From assembly GCA_027489195.1 (NCBI GenBank), contig JAIYAG010000182.1, positions 1 to 10,227 on the forward strand: a stretch of 10,227 nucleotides of DNA. The letters are read 5' to 3'. Shown in pieces: positions 7,901-10,227 of this stretch. The position numbers were made by a program, and so were the translations under genes. The DNA comes from Burkholderiales bacterium (GTDB taxonomy: Bacteria > Pseudomonadota > Gammaproteobacteria > Burkholderiales > Burkholderiaceae_E). Under the pieces are notes generated by a model. It had not been told where the DNA came from, did no database searches, and saw only the letters and a program-made list of their open reading frames with translations. Within the stretch, counting starts at the first letter, position 1. Every line of letters starts with the position of its first letter.

Positions 7901-8173
7901 CCGACGCTCGCCGTGCTGCGGCTGATCCCGGGTCTGGCCGTCGAGCCGATCGAATCGAGCTGCTGCGGCATGGCGGGCAGCTTCGGCTACGAGGCCGCCC
8001 ACCTGGAGGTCTCGATGAAGATGGCCGAGGCCGCGCTGCTGCCCGCGGTGCGCGCCGCGGGCGCGGACACCCTGATCGTCGCCGACGGCACGAGCTGCCG
8101 CCACCAGATCGCCGACGGCGCCTCGCGCGAGGCGCTGCACGTCGCACGCGTGCTGGAGCGCGCGCTCGCCTGA
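4988..8173 (+). CDS. Fused FAD / [4Fe-4S] / CCG-domain 2-hydroxyacid dehydrogenase (YdiJ-like)
   Basis: A 1061-residue enzyme expected to oxidise a D-2-hydroxyacid (D-2-hydroxyglutarate, D-lactate or glycolate type) to its 2-oxoacid and pass electrons through iron-sulfur clusters to the respiratory chain. Order: FAD-binding domain (about 55-300) with PRGGGTSQCGQTIG (85-98) and GNNSCGSRSLAYGN (168-181); FAD-oxidase C domain (about 300-553) with H464, H471 and E509, in the pattern of metal ligands of D-2-hydroxyglutarate dehydrogenase; cluster motifs C627-x5-C633-x8-C642P and C687-x2-C690-x2-C693-x3-C697P; and two CCG motifs, C856-C857 and C992-C993, with HGHCH at 959-963. The Ala/Gly-rich stretch 784-806 is a linker. 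It equals GlcD plus GlcF in one chain; E. coli YdiJ is about 1018 residues. No signal peptide or membrane segment is seen. GGAGG 7 nt upstream and the ATGA overlap with GntR fix the start. The architecture is certain, the substrate open. Confidence 0.93.
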   Translation: MNAPERIDGTRRVFLSPRLARGDLATRLRREMQGDVLFDAASRGRYSTDASVYQVEPIGVAVPRTEADLAIALDVARDLKVPVLPRGGGTSQCGQTIGAALVIDHSKWLNEVVGFDERAAKADPANATVTVQPGLALDALNARLKPHGLWFPVDVSTSAQATLGGMAGNNSCGSRSLAYGNMVHNVAGIDAILADGTQGYWGTFTRGDGSAGDMSLSNQRIREIVSGLHAIADRERDEIRRVWPTVMRRVGGYNLDVFEPRSERPYTADGSLNLAHLLVGSEGTLAWTRRLTLKLAPLPGAKVLGVVSFPSFQQSMESAQHIVRLGPVAVELVDRTMIELSRANPSFRPTIDSALVGEPQAVLLVEFAGETRDAQIAKLVRLHELMADLGLPGSVVDLIDEPRQKALWEVRKAGLNIMMSMKGDGKPVSFIEDCAVPLEHLADYTARLTEVFRRHGTQGTWYAHASVGTLHVRPILDLREHGGGAAKMRAIAEDAAAMVREYKGAFSGEHGDGLVRSEWVAWQFGPRLVRAFEEVKGLFDPEDRMNPGKIVRPTRMDDTSLFRFAPGYAIRPLATALDWSDWNRANDPSDADGTREGWVREGNGVAVSPPGTGGDPAGGFGKAVEMCNNNGHCRKFDAGTMCPSYRATRDEAHVTRGRANTLRLAVSGQLGPDGLASPAVRDAMDLCVQCKGCRRECPTGVDMARMKTEFLHHWQAKHGLSARARLIAYLPRWASKAARFAPLANLRDTVPGLAALTERWLGLSARRTLPRFRRDGFLRTLARGPAAGASDAGGAGAGVTPAADATEVVLWVDTFDEHFEPENAHAALRVLRAAGYRVQVAGARGSGIAEGERPLCCGRSFLSAGLVDEARIEATRTLAALLPFAERGVAIVGLEPSCLLTLRDEFLALRLDEAVGRPGAARLLASKAMLFEEFLAAEHAAGRLSLALKALPQSRAKVHGHCHQKAFDAFAPTLAVLRLIPGLAVEPIESSCCGMAGSFGYEAAHLEVSMKMAEAALLPAVRAAGADTLIVADGTSCRHQIADGASREALHVARVLERALA

Positions 8174-8187
8174 ATCTCAGGCGGGCG
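8163..8187. terminator. Bidirectional hairpin containing both convergent stop codons
   Basis: The arms CGCCTGA and TCAGGCG pair perfectly around a 3-nt centre (ATC), and the stem extends outward through one wobble pair and three more pairs. The dehydrogenase TGA (8171-8173) and the kinase stop (8179-8177 on the minus strand) are both in the stem. No T-tract follows on either side, so termination would be inefficient or factor-dependent; mRNA 3'-end protection is an alternative. Confidence 0.5.
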
Positions 8188-9439
8188 TCTGGCCCAGGCG
8201 CTGCAGCGCGCGCTGCAGCGTGTCCTTCAGCGTCTCGGCGCGGAAGGGCTTGGCGATGAAGTCGTCCATGCCCGACTCGATGCAGCGACGCCGGTCGTCG
8301 ACATGCAGCGCCGCGGTGAGCGCGACGATCCACGGCTGGTGCGCGCCGGGCGGCAGCGCGCGGATCGCCCGCGTCGCCTCGAGCCCGTCGAGGCCGGGCA
8401 TGCGGACGTCCATCACGACGACGTCGAAGGTGCGCTCGGCGACCTCCACGATCGCCTCGCGCCCGTCGTGCGCGACGCGGGCCGCGATGCCCAGCCGACC
8501 GAGCACTCCGAGCGCCAGCGTGCGGGAGACCGCGTCATCGTCGACCACCAGCACCCGCAGCCGGGCCAGCGTGGCCGGTGCGCCCGCGGCCGGGCCGGCG
8601 GGCGCATCGGACTCGAGCACCGCTTCGAAGCGCAGGCGCGTGCCTTCGCCCGGTCGGCTGTCGACGCCGAGCGTGCCGCCCATCAGTGCGAGCAGGCGTG
8701 CGCAGACCGCGAGCCCCAGGCCCGAGGAGATCTCGCGGAACGCGGGTCCCGCGGGCTCGCCGGCGAACAGGCCCTCGAGGCGGTCGCGCTGCGCCGCATC
8801 GAGCCCCGCGCCGGTGTCGGCGACCTTGCCCTGCAGCCGCCAGCGCCCGTCCGGCAGCGGCAGCGCCGACAGCTCCAGCCGTACCTCGCCCCGAGCCGTC
8901 GACTCGATCGCGTGGTTCAGCAGCTTCATCAGGACCTGCTGCAGTCGGACCGAGTCGCCGAGCAACCGATCCGGCATCGCGCGGCTCCACAGCAGCAGCG
9001 ACAGCCCCTTGCGCTCGGCGCGCGGGCGCAGCAGGGCGATCACGTCCTGCGCGACGCGCAGCGGCGAGAACGCGCCGCGCGCCAGGCCCATGCGGCTGCC
9101 GTGGAGGCTCGACAGGTCCAGCAGGTCGTCGACCACGCCCACCAGCGCGTCGGCCGAGCGCTGCAGCGCGTCGACGTAGCCGCGCTGCTCGCCGTCGAGG
9201 CGCGTGCCGCGCAGCAGCTCGACCATGCCGACGACGCCGTTCAGGGGCGAACGCAGGTCGTGGCCGATCGTCGACAGCAGCTGGTCGGGCGTGCGCCGGA
9301 GGGCCTCGGCAGCCGGTGCGCCGACCGCGGGGCCCTCGGACGGCGCCGGAGCGTCGCCCTGCGCCGGACCGACGGGGCGTGCCGCGCGTCCGGCGCGTGC
9401 GCCGTCGTCGCCCGGCGCACCCTCTTGCCCGCCCCCCAT
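8177..9439 (-). CDS. Soluble hybrid histidine kinase with C-terminal receiver domain, no sensor domain
   Basis: A 420-residue cytoplasmic signalling protein. A low-complexity Ala/Gly/Pro-rich N-terminus (1-45) shows no PAS, GAF or membrane segment. The HisKA domain follows with phospho-acceptor H60 (GHDLRSPLNG). The HATPase domain (about 155-278) has N175 in the N box (LLNHAIEST), D208 in DTGAG and the lid glycines SSGLGLAV (238-245). The receiver (about 295-415) has the acidic pocket D300-D302, phospho-acceptor D344 (VVMDVRMPGLDG), T375 and K397 (AKPF). It resembles BarA/RpfC-type hybrids stripped of their sensors. The open frame reaches an ATG at 9448, but GAGG directly abuts that codon and sits 9 nt before the ATG at 9439, so 9439 is preferred. 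It converges on the dehydrogenase gene. No cognate regulator, histidine phosphotransfer protein or sensor is visible; N-terminal partners may supply input. Catalytic residues look intact, though the N box is divergent. Confidence 0.9.
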   Translation of the reverse strand: MGGGQEGAPGDDGARAGRAARPVGPAQGDAPAPSEGPAVGAPAAEALRRTPDQLLSTIGHDLRSPLNGVVGMVELLRGTRLDGEQRGYVDALQRSADALVGVVDDLLDLSSLHGSRMGLARGAFSPLRVAQDVIALLRPRAERKGLSLLLWSRAMPDRLLGDSVRLQQVLMKLLNHAIESTARGEVRLELSALPLPDGRWRLQGKVADTGAGLDAAQRDRLEGLFAGEPAGPAFREISSGLGLAVCARLLALMGGTLGVDSRPGEGTRLRFEAVLESDAPAGPAAGAPATLARLRVLVVDDDAVSRTLALGVLGRLGIAARVAHDGREAIVEVAERTFDVVVMDVRMPGLDGLEATRAIRALPPGAHQPWIVALTAALHVDDRRRCIESGMDDFIAKPFRAETLKDTLQRALQRLGQTPA

Positions 9440-9448
9440 CGATCGCAT

Positions 9449-9452
9449 CCTC
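9449..9452 (-). promoter_or_regulatory. Ribosome binding site that decides the kinase start
   Basis: On the minus strand GAGG directly touches the ATG at 9448, which is too close to serve it, but is 9 nt before the ATG at 9439. The protein therefore probably begins Met-Gly-Gly-Gly, three codons inside the longest frame. Confidence 0.55.
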
Positions 9453-9601
9453 GCCGTCGTCCGTTGATCTCCGGTGCTCGCCCCGGTACCGCGTGCCGGG
9501 ACGAGACGCCCGACCCCAGGAGCTTAGCCGCATCGGGTGGCGCGTTCGCGCCGTGCCGCGGCCGCTCGCCGGCCGCCCGCCCGCCGACCACGCGGGGCCG
9601 A

Positions 9602-9639
9602 CCGGCGGGTCTCGCGGGCGGCCGGCGCCGACCCGCCGG
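9602..9639. repeat. Inverted repeat with perfect 10-bp arms
   Basis: Arms CCGGCGGGTC (9602-9611) and GACCCGCCGG (9630-9639) are exact complements around 18 nt that can form a small inner stem (GGCG with CGCC). It lies between divergent genes, so it does not terminate either of them. In such GC-rich DNA, arms of this length may arise by chance. Confidence 0.4.
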
Positions 9640-9703
9640 CGTGACCTGCACGCAACAGCCGACGGGGCCCGCGACGGCTCGCGGTCGATGCGCCGGCGGC
9701 CCT

Positions 9704-9718
9704 GCACCGGACCGGTGC
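9704..9718. promoter_or_regulatory. 15-bp perfect palindrome, possible operator of the malic enzyme gene
   Basis: Arms GCACCGG and CCGGTGC surround one central A. The site lies 36 bp upstream of the candidate -10 box and about 80 bp before the malic enzyme ATG, a usual place for a regulator. The binding protein is unknown and the sequence is GC-only apart from three bases, so chance is possible. Confidence 0.35.
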
Positions 9719-9754
9719 GTCGTGGGGGCGACCGGAGGCGCGTCGCCGCCGGGT

Positions 9755-9760
9755 GATAAT
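9755..9760 (+). promoter_or_regulatory. Candidate -10 box of the malic enzyme gene
   Basis: GATAAT differs from the -10 consensus at one position and is a striking AT-rich hexamer in GC-rich sequence. It would give a leader of about 35 nt. No recognisable -35 exists at 16-18 bp spacing, so an activator or another sigma factor may be needed. Confidence 0.4.
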
Positions 9761-9800
9761 CGCAGCCGCTCACCCACAAGACGAAACGAGGCGCCTCGCG

Positions 9801-10227
9801 ATGGCCCAGCCGATGAATCCCGACCTGCGCCGTGCGGCGCTCGAATACCACGAGCAGGGCCGCCCCGGAAAGATCTCGGTCACCCCGACCAAGAGCCTGG
9901 TGAACCAGCGCGACCTGGCGCTGGCGTATTCGCCCGGCGTGGCCGCCGCCTGCGAGATGATCGTCGAGGATCCGGCCAACGCCTTCCGGTACACCGCGCG
10001 GGGCAACCTGGTCGCGGTCATCACCAACGGCACCGCGGTGCTCGGGCTCGGCGCGATCGGGCCGCTGGCCGCCAAGCCGGTGATGGAAGGCAAGGGCGTG
10101 CTGTTCAAGAAGTTCGCCGGCATCGACGTCTTCGACATCGAGATCGACGAGACCGATCCGGACAAGCTGGTCGACATCATCGCGTCGCTCGAGCCGACCT
10201 TCGGCGGCATCAACCTCGAGGACATCA
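9801..10227 (+). CDS. maeB: NADP-dependent malic enzyme (MaeB type), N-terminal part only
   Basis: Malic enzyme oxidatively decarboxylates L-malate to pyruvate in the cytoplasm, making NADPH. The first 142 residues are present and the frame is open at the window edge; full MaeB proteins are about 750-770 residues with a C-terminal phosphotransacetylase-like domain, which cannot be checked here. Family marks include ALEYHEQGRPGKISV (13-27), LALAYSPGVAAAC (39-51) with the probable catalytic Tyr43, NGTAVLGLGAIGPLAAKPVMEGK (76-98), probable catalytic Lys98 in EGKGVLFKKFAGID, and GGINLEDI (135-142) with metal-binding acidic residues. GAGG 9 nt upstream supports the ATG at 9801 over one at 9813. 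That ribosome site lies in a perfect 12-bp palindrome, CGAGGC followed by GCCTCG (9787-9798). The gene is divergent from the kinase. It probably serves central metabolism, independent of the organic-acid cluster. Confidence 0.93.
   Translation, partial: MAQPMNPDLRRAALEYHEQGRPGKISVTPTKSLVNQRDLALAYSPGVAAACEMIVEDPANAFRYTARGNLVAVITNGTAVLGLGAIGPLAAKPVMEGKGVLFKKFAGIDVFDIEIDETDPDKLVDIIASLEPTFGGINLEDI

Larger units (their letters stand above)
9453..9800. other. Divergent intergenic region between the kinase and malic enzyme genes
   Basis: About 350 bp with no credible gene on either strand; open frames across it are rich in Arg, Pro and Ala and match nothing I recognise. It must carry promoters for the kinase (leftward) and malic enzyme (rightward). 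No convincing kinase promoter is visible by eye. It holds the inverted repeats and the candidate -10 box listed separately. Confidence 0.7.

Noticed and set aside
4733..8140. A 1135-codon open frame on the minus strand opposite the dehydrogenase gene
   Set aside because: Its product is rich in Arg, His, Ala and Gln with no domain I recognise, while the plus strand carries a full set of FAD, iron-sulfur and CCG motifs. Long antisense frames are expected at this GC content because stop codons are rare.
9482..9500. A possible stem-loop upstream of the kinase gene
   Set aside because: The 7-bp stem needs a wobble pair on one strand and has a mismatch on the minus-strand transcript, so it is not convincing in the direction of the kinase mRNA.
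8413..9851. Alternative minus-strand frames overlapping the kinase and the intergenic region
   Set aside because: Frame-shifted readings of the kinase sequence; only the 8177-9439 frame shows the histidine kinase and receiver motifs.
9770..10225. A 151-codon minus-strand frame at the right edge
   Set aside because: It is the antisense of a clear malic enzyme N-terminus on the plus strand, and its Ser/Arg-rich product has no recognised family.

Overview
The window is very GC-rich (roughly 70% by eye, not counted) and almost fully coding. An orphan Bug/TctC periplasmic receptor, a CaiB-type CoA transferase and a GntR-FCD regulator in an organic-acid cluster point to a betaproteobacterium, most likely Burkholderiales. 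This is an inference from gene content and composition; no marker gene is present. I see no tRNA, rRNA, CRISPR array, insertion sequence or phage gene.

Region 1 (1-4083, minus strand) reads, in order of transcription: a serine-glyoxylate-type aminotransferase, a strong intergenic hairpin, a TctC/Bug receptor with a signal peptide, an enoyl-CoA hydratase-family protein, and a CaiB/BaiF family III CoA transferase that runs off the left edge. The last three overlap by a few bases at each junction (ATGA, then TGATG), so they are probably translationally coupled. Region 2 (4084-4229) is a short divergent control region. It holds a 25-bp near-perfect inverted repeat that covers candidate -10 boxes for both directions, and a separate 9-bp-stem hairpin. 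Region 3 (4230-8173, plus strand) is a GntR/FCD regulator overlapping (ATGA) a 1061-residue fused FAD / iron-sulfur / CCG-domain 2-hydroxyacid dehydrogenase of the YdiJ type.

Regions 1 and 3 look like one regulated organic-acid catabolic locus. The receptor would bind an extracellular carboxylate, the flavo-iron-sulfur enzyme would oxidise a D-2-hydroxyacid to a 2-oxoacid, the aminotransferase would deal with glyoxylate or a related oxoacid, and the CoA transferase plus crotonase-fold enzyme would process a CoA-activated acid. The substrate cannot be read from sequence, and I do not recognise the full combination as a named pathway.

Region 4 (8177-9439, minus strand) is a soluble hybrid histidine kinase with a C-terminal receiver and no visible sensor domain. 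It converges on the dehydrogenase with only 3 bp between stop codons, and both stops lie inside one hairpin. Region 5 (9440-9800) is a divergent GC-rich intergenic stretch with several inverted repeats and a possible -10 box. Region 6 (9801 to the right edge, plus strand) is the N-terminal part of a MaeB-type malic enzyme.
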